A stretch of DNA of 64,000 nucleotides, taken from the NCBI GenBank assembly GCA_023055505.1, contig JALIRH010000113.1:1035625-1099624 (forward strand), given 5' to 3'. Positions 43,999 to 55,681 of this stretch are shown piece after piece (position 1 is the first letter of the stretch; each line of letters starts with the position of its first letter). The position numbers and the translations under genes are program-made. The notes beneath the pieces are model-generated. The model saw nothing but the letters and a program-made list of their open reading frames with translations. It did not search any database and was not told where the DNA came from. Source of the stretch: Callipepla californica brunnescens (lineage: Eukaryota; Chordata; Aves; Galliformes; Odontophoridae).

Positions 43999-44775
43999 TG
44001 TTGGGGAATGACTGCAGGAGCAGGGATGTTACAGCAATATGTACGAGCATAGCTTGCACGATAGCACAGACTATATACTCATGGAAGAGTACTAGATAGG
44101 AGATCACGACGTTCCTAGGCCAAGTGTTAAACTCAAGGTGGACATGAACCGCCTCAGCTGAGCAACCCAAGCTGCCAAGACGTCTATGGGCAACACCTGT
44201 GATTATGTTATTCAGCCTGCCTTCAGCGAAGAAGGCCTTACAGGACTGCTGATAATTGTAACTAGAGGTATTTTTTAGGGTAAGCTGTCCTTGACAGTCT
44301 ATTCTGTTTAGCTAGCAGGTGTTCCCTTTGGGCTCTGTGTTATGCACTGGCCACGCTGATACGGTGCTCAAAGGAAACTACACCGTGAGAACCTCGAGAA
44401 AAGTAAAAGCAGGAGATGGTCTGTGGTGAGTGGGAGAGGAAAAGTGCACTTTGAAGCCGGGGACGCCCTGCCAGCGCTGGCTTTCACATCCGCCGCCAAC
44501 GCATTCCTACCTGGGTTTCTTAGGATTAGGACGATATCAAAAGTTACCTCCTCCAAGATGTGTTTCTCACTGCTGTTAATTGTTGGGAGTTGTTTTAAAG
44601 TTGTTTCTCTCAAGGCTCTCTACCAATGATTGTGTGATATTTTCTATACGCCCCTGTCTTAAACACTGTAAGAATAAGGCTGTCCGGGTAATAAACTGAA
44701 GCTTGACCACTCATATTGAGTCCTGTCCTGCTTCCCTGCCCAAGAGCAATCTATTCAGACCCTGAATCCGCGGCA
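43999..44775 (+). mobile_element. Solo LTR with 6-bp target duplication (unit 5)
   Basis: A 777-bp element beginning TGTTGGGGAATG and ending CCGCGGCA, flanked by GTTGGG at 43993-43998 and 44776-44781. Units 1-4 have the empty site GCGTTGGGTGGAATGG. An AATAAA at 44690-44695 followed by about 80 bp fits R-U5 in plus orientation. A 6-bp duplication suits class II (ERVK/alpharetrovirus-like) integration. It contains no coding region. It lies about 650 bp before the ATG of gene 6, in the same orientation, and could influence its expression. Confidence 0.85.
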
Positions 44776-45259
44776 GTTGGGTGGAATGGTGGCTCCAGTG
44801 GCTCCAGAGGACTGCACCCTTCCCCCTCACTCCCTCTGTGCCAACTGCCGCAGCTGCTCCGCAGGAGCTGTGCTCCTCCCACCCGGGGGAGCAGGGGCTC
44901 CCTCACTCTCCCCGCGCTCTTTTGGCGGTGTTTTTCCGCAGTTTTACTTCCGTGTGATGGGCCCATCACTGAAGGCCTCTGCCCCGAGCTGATCCGCCCG
45001 AGGTCTTGCCCGAAAAGGCCGGGGAACAGCGAGCAGCAGCAGCAGCACGGCCATCACAGCCTTGCTGGACTTGTGAGGGCAAACGAGCACTCTGTGGGCT
45101 CTGGAAAGCGGGAGGGCAGCCCAGGGCCTGGGATCCAGTCCTTCCCGCTGAGAGCCCACAGGCTCTGCGTGGCCCTACACGGGGTCAGGTCTGGGTACTG
45201 GGGCGGGCCGGCCATGGCTCTGCTGTGCTGAGCTGGGCTGTGCCGCACCACACTGTCCC

Positions 45260-45304
45260 TGCGTCATAAACGTTGCCATGGCTCCCAGCTGGTGATGCGG
45301 CAAC
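45260..45304 (+). promoter_or_regulatory. CRE-like and RFX/X-box-like cluster upstream of gene 6
   Basis: TGCGTCAT, GTTGCCATGG (45272-45281) and TGATGCGGCAAC are present. The cluster is kept although the solo LTR inserted about 480 bp upstream. Confidence 0.5.
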
Positions 45305-45430
45305 GCGCATCACAAAGGGATGACAGAGAGGGGACCACTTTGGGGCGAGGCAGAGTCTCAGTGCCACTTTGCCCGTGAACTGGCTGGAGAGAGGAGCTCG
45401 ACTGCTTGGCTCTCTCTGTGCGTCGCAGGC

Positions 45431-47811
45431 ATGGCTGATTTCTGGGGAATGAGCTTCTTCATCCCCAGCCTGGATGGATTCAGGAACTTCTACCATATTC
45501 TTGTGGACGTCTTCATCCTATTGTTATTCTTTTACATCTGGACCTCGTGGAGTAGGAAGGTAGGAGTCAGGGCTGGTGCTGAGGCAGACGCTGCAGCACA
45601 GGGAGAGGGCTCACCCGGTGGGGACCAGGGCCATCCCCAGAGCCGGGCTGGGGGCCCTGCCTGGGAGGAGAGGCCGTGTCCCAGCACGGCCTGGCCACGC
45701 TCGGTCGGGAGTTCCCTCTGCCCGGTTGTGCCTTGGGTTGGTGGCTGACCCTGGGGATGCTCCCTTCTCACCTGCAGCTTTCCTTGCCCGTACAGAATGA
45801 GGGACAGAGACAGAGACAGAACCAACATGGAGGAAACCAGGAGCCCCACGTGCCCACCACCCCATCACATGCTCCTCATCAGCTCCCTCTGTCTTCTGTG
45901 CCAGCTGTTTCGGACTCCCACACGTCTTCACAGCACTCGAGGATTCAGTAAGTGAAACTGTCCCCCCCTGGAGCAGGGCAGCCCTCTCCAGTCAGCTCCA
46001 ACCAAGTGAAATCCCACTAACACTGATCTCTGTTCTGCTGTAGCTCTTCTGTGGCCACACAAACGGGCGATATGCGGGACAAAACCTATCATCCAGTGTC
46101 CACGCAAACAGATGGTACCAGGGCCACCGTCCATCCGTTGATAAGAAGTCCTGTGGGCTCAGACGTCTGCATGGAGACGTAAGACCACTGACAGGGGATG
46201 GGGGCGGGCACAGGGGCTGGGTTTGGGGACATGCAATACTGCACTGAGTCAGGGAGGGCACACAGAAATGCACAGACTTGAAAAATCGGAGAGGCAGTGC
46301 CCTTGTAGAGGGGTCTACCGCTGAGATGCAGGGATGACAGCATCATCCTCGCTGCGTGCCTGCAAGCAGGGATGATCGAACACGGGCACGCACTGGTTGG
46401 GACCCCGTGGAAATGACACAGCCTGCCAATGCCTTTGAGGTGGAAGAAGAGCCCTGGGGTCCTCAAAAGTATTTGGCTTTCAGCTGCCCTCATCTTCCTT
46501 CTCTTTCTCCAGCTTGGACAGGCTCAATTGGGAAAGGCACGTGGAGATGTTGAAAAGTTCCATCCCTGAAAAGAAAGTGGAGCTGGAACTAAGCCGCGAC
46601 AGTCAGAAGAAGTCTCGTGTGATGGCGGTTCCTCCAATGCACTTCACGCATGAGGCTATGAAAAGTCACCTGGAGGATCCTAACGTAAAAATGCAGGCAC
46701 CACAGCTCCTGGGGAACCCACACTGCAGACTGCCTGGCAATGAAGCATCCCAGCACATGGCTCCATCCAACACTGAAGCCCCGGTTGGTGCAAGACCAGT
46801 AACAGTGGGAGGGAGGTGTTCCCCCGGGGGCGCAGTCATTAAGCAGCGGTGCCAGAAAAATTCTGCTGCTGCCCAGCAGCCTGTGGAGCTCCTTGAACAT
46901 ACACACACAGAAAAGATTTCAACAGCTGTGCAGAGGAGTATACAGCCACAGGGTGCCCGATTCCAGACCCGGCAAGCACATGGAGAGATGAGTCCGAGAG
47001 ACACGGCAGCAGGACACAGGACACCTAGGCCAGACACACCACCTGTGCCATGCGGTGGCTGCTGTGTGACAGACCTCCTGCTCCATTGCATTCAGTGTTC
47101 CTGGGCCAAGCTCCAAGCTGCATGCAAGGCCCTCTGTTCCAAGATCAGGAAGAGATATGAGGCGCTGTTAAGGAAGGGAAAAGAGCCCATCGAGAAAAAC
47201 AGAGTCTTGGAACCAACCACGCCAGACACAGATCAGTGTGAGACTAGAGGATCACGCCCAGCGGCCAAAAGGGAAAGGCCACGTCCACCTCCGGAGGCAA
47301 CTAAGAAGGACTTGGTGGCATCTCCAGGTAAGACCTGCAGTGGTGCCAGTGAGGCCCCAGGTGCCAGTAAGGGATGATGGAGCCGGGGTGGTGGCAGCCA
47401 CAGGCACCTGCAGACGCTGCCTCTCGTTGTCTGTAGGGAGCCAGCCCATGTGCTGCTTCCTGGGAGCCCCAAGCTCCTGCCCCATGCGAGTGTGTTCTTC
47501 ATCTTGCAGGTGTCCAGGCGGGCACAGCCACAGTGAGCAGCAGACTGCCACCAGATGATACCACGGGACAGGAGCAGAAGGGCAAGGGACCTACCCAGGA
47601 CAAGCCAACTCCTCCAAGAAGAATGTCCCCAGAGATCCAGAAGTCCTTCAGTGAGTCAAAACCATCAGATCTGGCACAGCCTCCAGATCCCATCAAGATC
47701 AGCACTCCAGTCCCCGTCAGGAAGGACGTCCAAAGAATTCTCAATGAACTGGATGAAATCATGGAAACTATTGAAGATATGCAGCGGAAGATGAAGGCTT
47801 CTGTTTCATAA
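45431..47811 (+). CDS. Gene 6: divergent family member, 507 aa
   Basis: Exons: 45431-45559, 45796-45947, 46044-46178, 46522-47327, 47510-47811. Exon 1 keeps MADFWG and TSWSRK but the segment between is strongly changed (SLDGFRNFYHILVDVFILLL), with 18 of 43 residues differing from gene 1. The segment is still hydrophobic. Exon 2 starts NEGQRQRQ, two residues shorter. Exon 3 has VATQTGD and STQTDG. Exon 4 begins with a patch unique to this copy (LNWERHVEML, PEKKVELE) and has RKRYEALLRKGK where gene 1 has RKRCKKHSRKGK. Its acceptor has two in-frame AGs (CTCCAG and GGACAG, 9 nt apart). Exon 5 is of the common type. All frames are open. Confidence 0.7.
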
Positions 47812-48131
47812 CAATCCACAGCAATGACAAGCAATCAAGAACTTACTTCGCAGCAGAACAACCTCTGCAGAGGACACGGTGTGGAAGGGCAAGGGATGCC
47901 CCAAGAAGAGATCTGACTTTGGGTCACCCTGCACTACATGTACCAAAGCCCCACACTGCAGCCAGCCAGGCACTGAAAGCTCCCAGAGACTGGCTGCATC
48001 TGCAACTGCAGCTCCATGTGCAGGAAGATAAGAGAAGGTGACAGAAGACTCAGCCCAGGAGGACAGGGACACGAGACAGAGTCTCAGTGCCACTTTGCCC
48101 GTGAACTGGCAGGACAGAGGAGCACCTCCAG

Positions 48132-49411
48132 TACACTCGTGACATTGTTGTGTGGGGTGATACAGCAGAGGAAGTTTTTAAAAAAGGAGAGCGAATAATC
48201 CAAATTCTTCTGGGTGCTGGTTTTGCCATTCAACGGAACAAAGTGAAGGGACCTGCCCGAGAAATTCAGTTCCTGGGAGTAAAATGGCAAGATGGGCGTT
48301 GCCGCACCCCAGTAGATGTGGCTGACAAAATCACCAGTATGTCTCCACCCACTAGCAAGAAAGAGACACAGTCTTTTCTGGGTGTAGTAGGTTTTTGGAG
48401 AATGCGTGTTCCAAACTACAGCCTCGTTGTGAGCCCCCTTGATCAGGTGATGCAGAAGAAGAATGATTTTGTGTGGGGTCCTGAACAGCAGCAGGCTTTT
48501 GATCAAATTAAACAGGAGATAGCCCGTGCCGTGGCCCTGGGGCCAGTACAAATGGGACAGCACGTAAGGAACATCCTCTACACCGCTGCAGGAGAGAAAG
48601 GTCCCACTTGGAGTTTGTGGCAAAGAGCCTCTGGGGAGACCCGAGGCCGACCCCTTGGATTCTGGAGTCGAGCGTACAGGGGGTCTGAGGAGCGCTACAC
48701 TCCAACTGAGAAGGAGATCTTAGCCACGTACGAGGGGGTTTGAGCAGCTTCTGAAGTAATCGGTACTGAAGCGCAGCTCCTCCTGGCACCTCGACTGCCA
48801 GTGCTGAACTGGATGTTTAAGGGAAAGGTTCCCTCCACCCTACATCATGCTACTGATGCCACCTGGAGTAAGTGGATTGCGCTGATTACACAGCCGGCTC
48901 GGATGGGAAACCTCAGCTGTCCAGGCATCTTAGAGGTGATCGTGGACGGGCCTGAAAGCGAGAACTTTGGAACATCGCCATCAGAGGAAGTAGCACGTGC
49001 TAAAGAGGCCCCGCCATATAATGAACTACCAGACAATGAGAAGAGAGATGCCCTGTTCACGGATGGATCGTGTCGTATTGTTGCAGATGGAAAGCTGCTG
49101 TGTGGAGCCCCACACGACGAGTTGCAGAGGCCACCAAAGGAGAAGGAGAATCAAGTCAATTTGCAGAGGTAAAGGCTGTCCAGCTGGCCTTAGACGTGGC
49201 TGAACGGGAGAGGGGGCCAACTGCTGTATCTTTATACTGACTCGTGGATGGTGGCAAATGCTTTGTGGGCATGGTTGCAGCAATGGGAACAAAATGACTG
49301 GCAGCGAAGGGCTAAGCCTATTTGGGCCGCTGAACTGTGGAAAGACATTGCTGTCCGAACAAAGAATAGGGTTGTAAAGGTGCGCCGTGTAGATGCTCAT
49401 GTTCCTGCATA
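48132..49411 (+). pseudogene. Retroviral pol fragment: end of reverse transcriptase plus RNase H (unit 5)
   Basis: Same disabled fragment with the TGA at 48741-48743 and the NYSLVV and DGKLLCG variants shared with unit 4. Confidence 0.85.
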
Positions 49412-49781
49412 ACACCGTGACACGCTCACATACTTGTAATCTATTTTCCTAAGAGCACAGTTGGAGAAAAGTTGAGATTTTTCACAGATCTACATGAAGA
49501 GTCAGCTTGTTAATTTTCCACTTGTGCACTTGAGGGGGTGGTGGTGCATACTCAGAGTACACCTGTAGCCTGGAAAGCAACTGACAAGCTGCATTACTCC
49601 GGAAGCAGGTAACACGCACTTGGATCGCTGAGTGCATCTGAACACTTATTTCTCAGCTGTAGCCACTCTTAGGCTTTGCAAAGGCTGACAGCTTGGAGAT
49701 AGATGGCTGCCAACCACTAGATCACAATACCTGCAATTGTTTTGCATAATTCACCCCCGCAAAAAAGTATTACTGAATGTA

Positions 49782-50221
49782 GATTCATAGATTCATAGAT
49801 ACATAGATACATTAGGTTGGAAAGGACCTACAAGATCATCTAGTCCAACCATCCTCACACCACCATCCCTACCCACCAAGCTACTAAATCAAATCCCTCA
49901 GCACCTCATCTAAACGCTTCTTGAACAGCGCTAGGGACGGTGCCTCAACTACCTCCCTAGGCAGGCCATTCCAGTGCCGGACCACTCTCTCAGAGAAAAA
50001 ATTTTTCCTCAAGTCTAATCTAAATCTTCCCCGGCACAACTTGTGGCCATTCCCTCTCGTCCTGTCATTAGTTACCTGGGAGAAGAGGCCAACCCCATCC
50101 TCACCACAGCCTCCCTTCAGGAAGTGGTAGAGTGCAATGAGGTCTCCTCTGAGCCTCCTTTTCCCCAAACTAAACAATCCCAGCTCCCTCAGCCGCTCCT
50201 TGTAAGACCTGTGCTCCAGAC
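49782..50221 (-). mobile_element. CR1 LINE insertion, antisense (unit 5)
   Basis: Same insertion as at 39527-39966. The ORF2 C-terminal frame lies at 49884-50177 on the minus strand and is unchanged. Confidence 0.9.
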
Positions 50222-50578
50222 ACAGTTATATTTAATGGATTTATAGTTATATTTAATGGATTACACACTGATGGCAGAAGCAGGTCTTAAAGAGGTTTAT
50301 TTAATAGGCAAAAAAAGAAAGAAGAGCCAGATTACATTCCTCTAGTCAATGATGAATGGCACTGACTTCTGAGTGTCTATACAGAGTTCTCCATGCACCA
50401 GCAAAAGTATGAATTCTCTCTCACCTGGCCACACTAGCTTGAAGTGCAGGAATTCAGGATTTCAGACCCAAACTTCAAGTTTAAATTTCTTATCTATTAG
50501 CCAGTACAGCAACTGTCCCCTCTGCCACATGAGCTGAGAGAGAAGCTGCCCCTCATCTCTCATCTTCAGCAGTGTGTG

Positions 50579-50844
50579 GTGATGGGACGAGGGGAAAGGG
50601 CCACAAACTGTGGCATAGGAAGTTTCACAAAACTGTGTGTGGGAACTTCTTCACAGTGCAGTGACGGAGCACTGGCACAGGCTGCACAGAGAGGTGGTGG
50701 AGTCTCCTTCTCCGGAGACGAACGTCTGAGACCCGCCCGGACGCCTACCTGTGCAACCTGGGCTACGGAGCTGCTTTGGCAGGGGGGTTGGACTCCATCA
50801 TCTCTATAGAGGTCCCTTCCAACCCCTACAGTTCTGTGATTCCC
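50579..50844 (+). mobile_element. CR1 LINE 3' end (unit 5)
   Basis: Copy of the CR1 tail. It has the GAACGTCTGAGACC variant of units 2-3 combined with the ACCTGGGCTACGG variant of the second lineage. Confidence 0.85.
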
Positions 50845-51677
50845 CATGTGGGCTTGCCAGGTGTCCCGGAGTGAGCATACCCTCTGTTCCTAACCGTGCA
50901 CATGGTCACAAAGTAGCTGGAGGCTTCAGCGTGAGCTCTGCAGGCTGCTGCAGTCTGCCACAAACAGCCATGCACCTCACTCAGTGTGAGTGGAGACCCC
51001 AACCCCTTTGGGCTGCCCCTGCAAACCGCACAGCCCCTTGCCCTGCTCTGTGGCACAGTGGAAAGATGGAGCAGTACTGGCTGAAGCTGCTCAAATCTAA
51101 TCTCTCTGCCCTTTTTATCTGATCCTTACAAATTGTTCCTGTCTTAGAAGTCTGAGAGTCAACACTGAGCTTAACAGGTCTTTTCCAGTGTATGACGTAT
51201 TCATTACGAAGCCCTGTCCCTGTTCAGTCATCTAATAAGGGCTGTACTAAGGCTGCAGCCTTCATCAGCACAGGTATGAACGAGGTCTTCTTTCTTTGCC
51301 TGTTGCTGTGAAATCTATAGGAAACCAAGATCTGTGCAACCGCTCCCTACAGATGTCTCTTAACTGTCCACTTCAACGCAAGGTTTTGTGTGGGTATACT
51401 ACCTGACTCATCCACACCAGGTTAGCACAACAGCCAGGACACATTCCCTAAGAAGGGAGTATTTCTTGATCAAGCTCATTTAATCCACTTCACCATATTT
51501 CTAATCTCAGTCAGCGTTGGAGGACACCCTGCAGTGCTCCTGTACGCAGCAAGCACATACAGTGTTCAGTTGGCGTTAGCAGACATGCAGGAGTGCACGG
51601 AAGAGCTGTTAAACCATACTAGAATCACTGAAACAGTCACAGTTGTTCAGCAAATCAATACAGCCAAAACTGTGACC

Positions 51678-51707
51678 AAAAATAAATAAATAAATAAATA
51701 AATAAAA
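51678..51707 (+). repeat. AAAT microsatellite (unit 5)
   Basis: About six AAAT/AATA repeats replace the A-rich tract of units 1-3. Confidence 0.85.
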
Positions 51708-52334
51708 TAGAACAGTAAAAAACCGACCTATTTTGCACATGCCAATAGCTCAGTTGGTTCCTCTCACAGATTCACTTTCGGAAGGAAACAAGGAAGACAG
51801 GCATGCACACAGATCCATTGGCGAGCCCGTTTCAAGGCAGGGACAGCACAAAGGCACAGATTTTAGTCATTAAGACATTTGGAACCGGTATTATTTTCTT
51901 CGTAATTTTTGGTCTCGAAGGACTTTGGAGAACCTTTTGGCCTTCCCCCTTTGGATAAGCAGAACCATGCAAGAATAACATGAACATGAGAACCTGCGTA
52001 GCACAGACGTTCTCGGTCTGAACTCTCTGGACTTCAAAAGCCTCACACTGCACAACAACCACAGGACGGACAGACAGGAAACGGTACTGGGCACAGTGGC
52101 TACTGGGGTGAGGTTGCTCTCCTGCCCTCTCAGCAGATATTTTCCCAGTCATCCTCTGATTCATCCAAAAAAGGCACAGAATGGCTGAGGTTGGAAGGAA
52201 TCACTTGGGATCATCTAATCGATACTGATAAGATGCTCTCCGTCTTCTCTTCTCCAGGCTGAACAGATGCAACTCTCTCAGACTCAAAGATTGGAAGGGA
52301 CATCAGAAGAGCACTGCCATGGTTTTATGATTTC

Positions 52335-52894
52335 TGTTATTGATATTCCACATCATAACATCATGTAGTGCATTAAGAGTAAAAGAGTTAATGCTCCTGC
52401 TCCGTGGATCGTCGATAGTTCTGGGTGTACCTGTCTCAGAAGAGAGGAAGAACTTCATTCCCCAAAGGACCGTGCGACGCTTTGTATTTTTACGTGTTTC
52501 CACCCAGAGGGAAAGATAAAAACTGTCTGCGGTCACGGGACCGTCTCTCTTCCCTTCGGGATCGAGCTCAGCAGTGGGTGTTTGTTGCAGCTGTCCACCT
52601 TCAGCGTTAGCGTAAGGCCTTCGGTTTATTGGACACGCTCTCTCTTGCTCACTGTATTTGATTCATCAGCCTCAATTCCAATTATATTGTATTATATTGT
52701 CTTATTTTGCTTTCTGATATCTTATTTAGTAAATTAGCTTTCCTCCTCAGATCGTTGCCGCTGGTTTGTTTCTCGGCCCATCTCCCTTCTCCTTTTTTCC
52801 CTTTCCCCCTTCCCCTTCCCTGGGGTGTGGGCCCGTACGTCCCCTGCCTCAACTGTCACGGTACCGGGTCAAACCGTCCTGCAAACCGCTGACA
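52335..52894 (+). mobile_element. LTR-like block at the right end of unit 5
   Basis: TG...CA block matching the unit 4 version. Confidence 0.6.
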
Positions 52895-52943
52895 ATCACC
52901 TACTCTGATTCTCCCGCTGGAGCAGGAACACCGAGATTAGCTC

Positions 52944-53834
52944 ACGCAGGAACATATCCAGGAGGGTTCTGAACGTCTCCAGAGAAGGAGACCCCTCTCC
53001 TCACAGGACAGATCCTCCAGGCTCTTAGTCACCTCCATAGCCCTTTGCTGGGATCACTCTAGGAGCTCTATGTTATTCTTGTACTGGAGAGCTCAGAACT
53101 GGGCACCGTACTACAAACGTGGCCTCACAAGGGCAAAGTACAGGAGGAGGATAACCTCCCACAACTTGTGAGCCACACTACTGAGGTACCCCAACATACC
53201 ATCCTCTTTCTGGGCCACTGTGGCACACTGCTGACTCACAGCCAACCACTTACCACTCGGTGCTGGTCCCAGGAAGCAGCAACACTGCCTCTTGACAAGT
53301 TCCTCACAAAACTAAACAAAGCACTGCTAAATGAATGACCGATAATTCCATGGAAGAAAAACTCAACTCATCCAACAAACCCCAAGGATCCTAAGTACCA
53401 CAGACTCTTTTTCAGAAAGAGGCCTTAACCCAGGAGACACACTCCTTTCCGCGGCTAGCCCTTAAATGCACCTAGGGAGGGATGGACCTTGGGTCCACGT
53501 GGGAAGCACAGGTGAATTGCTTGTACCTCTGCTTCCTGGGCCAGCTACCCCTTCACAGGCCGCTGAATAATCAGTTCAGGCTGTGACATAACTGTTCCAC
53601 TACAGCAGGACACCCAGGTCCTTCTCGGCAGAGCTCCCATCCAGCCGGTCAGCTCCTAACCTGTACTAACGCACACGGTTAATCCTCCGCACGTACAAGA
53701 TTCTACACTAGCCCTTGTGGAACTTCATGATGTTCTTTTCTGCCCAACTCACAGCCTGTCCAGGTCTCTATGAATGGTAGCACAGACCTCCAGCGAATCT
53801 GCCACTCCACTCAGTTTGGTATTGCAGCGTCTGC
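52944..53834 (-). mobile_element. CR1 LINE fragment, antisense, with internal insert (unit 6)
   Basis: Copy displaced by 49544 from unit 1; the insert lies at about 53255-53596. Confidence 0.8.
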
Positions 53835-54126
53835 GGCACGGACTCAGATGTGGATGATCCAAATTGTTTATTCCAGGTTCTAACGCCCCTTATATCCGTT
53901 CACAAGTTGTCTGTTCTAACTTTCCCACCTGCCTTCACATGACAGCAAAATACTCCTCAAACAGTCCTTAACCGTTCACGCAGGCACTTAGCCAATCAGG
54001 GTCATGAGTCATTCCAAGAAACTCACTCTTCCCCCAGTTGGGGTCTGCCATCACACAGCTTACTTGAAATTGTTTTCCTTTTCTTCTGGAGTGTCCTTGG
54101 TTCTCAGCCTTCCTTTCTCAAGGCAA
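53835..54126 (-). mobile_element. Candidate antisense solo LTR remnant (unit 6)
   Basis: Same block as in unit 1. Confidence 0.35.
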
Positions 54127-54236
54127 GGCTGGACGTGGCTCTGGGCAGCCTGCTCTAGTGGTTGGCGGCCCTGCCCACGGCAGGGGGTTGAAACTAGATG
54201 ATCTCTGAGGCCCTTCTCAACCCAGGCCATTCTATG
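54127..54236 (+). mobile_element. CR1 LINE 3' tail (unit 6)
   Basis: Sense CR1 tail ending CCATTCTATG, next to the solo LTR. Confidence 0.8.
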
Positions 54237-54256
54237 GGAAGATGAAGAGCGTTGGG

Positions 54257-55026
54257 TGTTGGGGAATGACTGCAGGAGCAGGGATGTTACAGCAATATGT
54301 ACGAGCATAGCTTGCACGATAGCACAGACTATATACTCATGGAAGAGTACTAGATAGGAGATCACGACGTTCCTAGGCCAAGTGTTAAACTCAAGGTGGA
54401 CATGAACCGCCTCAGCTGAGCAACCCAAGCTGCCAAGACGTCTATGGGCAACACCTGTGATTATGTTATTCAGCCTGCCTTCAGCGAAGAAGGCCTTACA
54501 GGACTGCTGATAATTGTAACTAGAGGTATTTTTTAGGGTAAGCTGTCCTTGACAGTCTATTCTGTTTAGCTAGCAGGTGTTCCCTTTGGGCTCTGTGTTA
54601 TGCACTGGCCACGCTGATACGGTGCTCAAAGGAAACTACACCGTGAGAACCTCGAGAAAAGTAAAAGCAGGAGATGGTCTGTGGTGAGTGGGAGAGGAAA
54701 AGTGCACTTTGAAGCTGGGGACGCCCTGCCAGCGCTGGCTTTCACATCCGCCGCCAACGCATTCCTACCTGGGTTTCTTAGGATTAGGACGATATCAAAA
54801 GTTACCTCCTCCAAGATGTGTTTCTGTTAATTGTTGGGAGTTGTTTTAAAGTTGTTTCTCTCAAGGCTCTCTACCAATGATTGTGTGATATTTTCTATAC
54901 GCCCCTGTCTTAAACACTGTAAGAATAAGGCTGTCCGGGTAATAAACTGAAGCTTGACCACTCATATTGAGTCCTGTCCTGCTTCCCTGCCCAAGAGCAA
55001 TCTATTCAGACCCTGAATCCGCGGCA
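54257..55026 (+). mobile_element. Solo LTR with 6-bp target duplication (unit 6)
   Basis: Copy of 43999-44775 with the same GTTGGG duplications (54251-54256 and 55027-55032). It is 770 bp, shorter by a 7-bp loss at GTGTTTCTGTTAATTG. One insertion followed by unit duplication explains both copies. Confidence 0.85.
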
Positions 55027-55510
55027 GTTGGGTGGAATGGTGGCTCCAGTGGCTCCAGAGGACTGCACCCTTCCCCCTCACTCCCTCTGTGCCAACTGCC
55101 GCAGCTGCTCCGCAGGAGCTGTGCTCCTCCCACCCGGGGGAGCAGGGGCTCCCTCACTCTCCCCGCGCTCTTTTGGCGGTGTTTTTCCGCAGTTTTACTT
55201 CCGTGTGATGGGCCCATCGCTGAAGGCCTCTGCCCCGAGCTGATCCGCCCGAGGTCTTGCCCGAAAAGGCCGGGGAACAGCGAGCAGCAGCAGCAGCACG
55301 GCCATCACAGCCTTGCTGGACTTGTGAGGGCAAACGAGCGCTCTGTGGGCTCTGGAAAGCGGGAGGGCAGCCCAGGGCCTGGGATCCAGTCCTTCCCGCT
55401 GAGAGCCCACAGGCTCTGCGTGGCCCTACACGGGGTCAGGTCTGGGTACTGGGGCGGGCCGGCCATGGCTCTGCTGTGCTGAGCTGGGCTGTGCCGCACC
55501 GCACTGTCCC

Positions 55511-55555
55511 TGCGTCATAAACGTTGCCATGGCTCCCAGCTGGTGATGCGGCAAC
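55511..55555 (+). promoter_or_regulatory. CRE-like and RFX/X-box-like cluster upstream of gene 7
   Basis: TGCGTCAT, GTTGCCATGG (55523-55532) and TGATGCGGCAAC are conserved. Confidence 0.5.
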
Positions 55556-55681
55556 GCGCATCACAAAGGGATGACAGAGAGGGGACCACTTTGGGGCGAG
55601 GCAGAGTCTCAGTGCCACTTTGCCCGTGAACTGGCTGGAGAGAGGAGCTCGACTGCTTGGCTCTCTCTGTGCGTCGCAGGC

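Larger units (their letters stand above)
42641..52898 (+). repeat. Tandem unit 5 (10,258 bp)
   Basis: A unit of the second lineage. It contains gene 6, the solo LTR at 43999-44775, the CR1 insertion at 49782-50221 and the 31-bp segment. The array phase is kept by the same CCTACTCTG junction at both ends. Confidence 0.95.
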
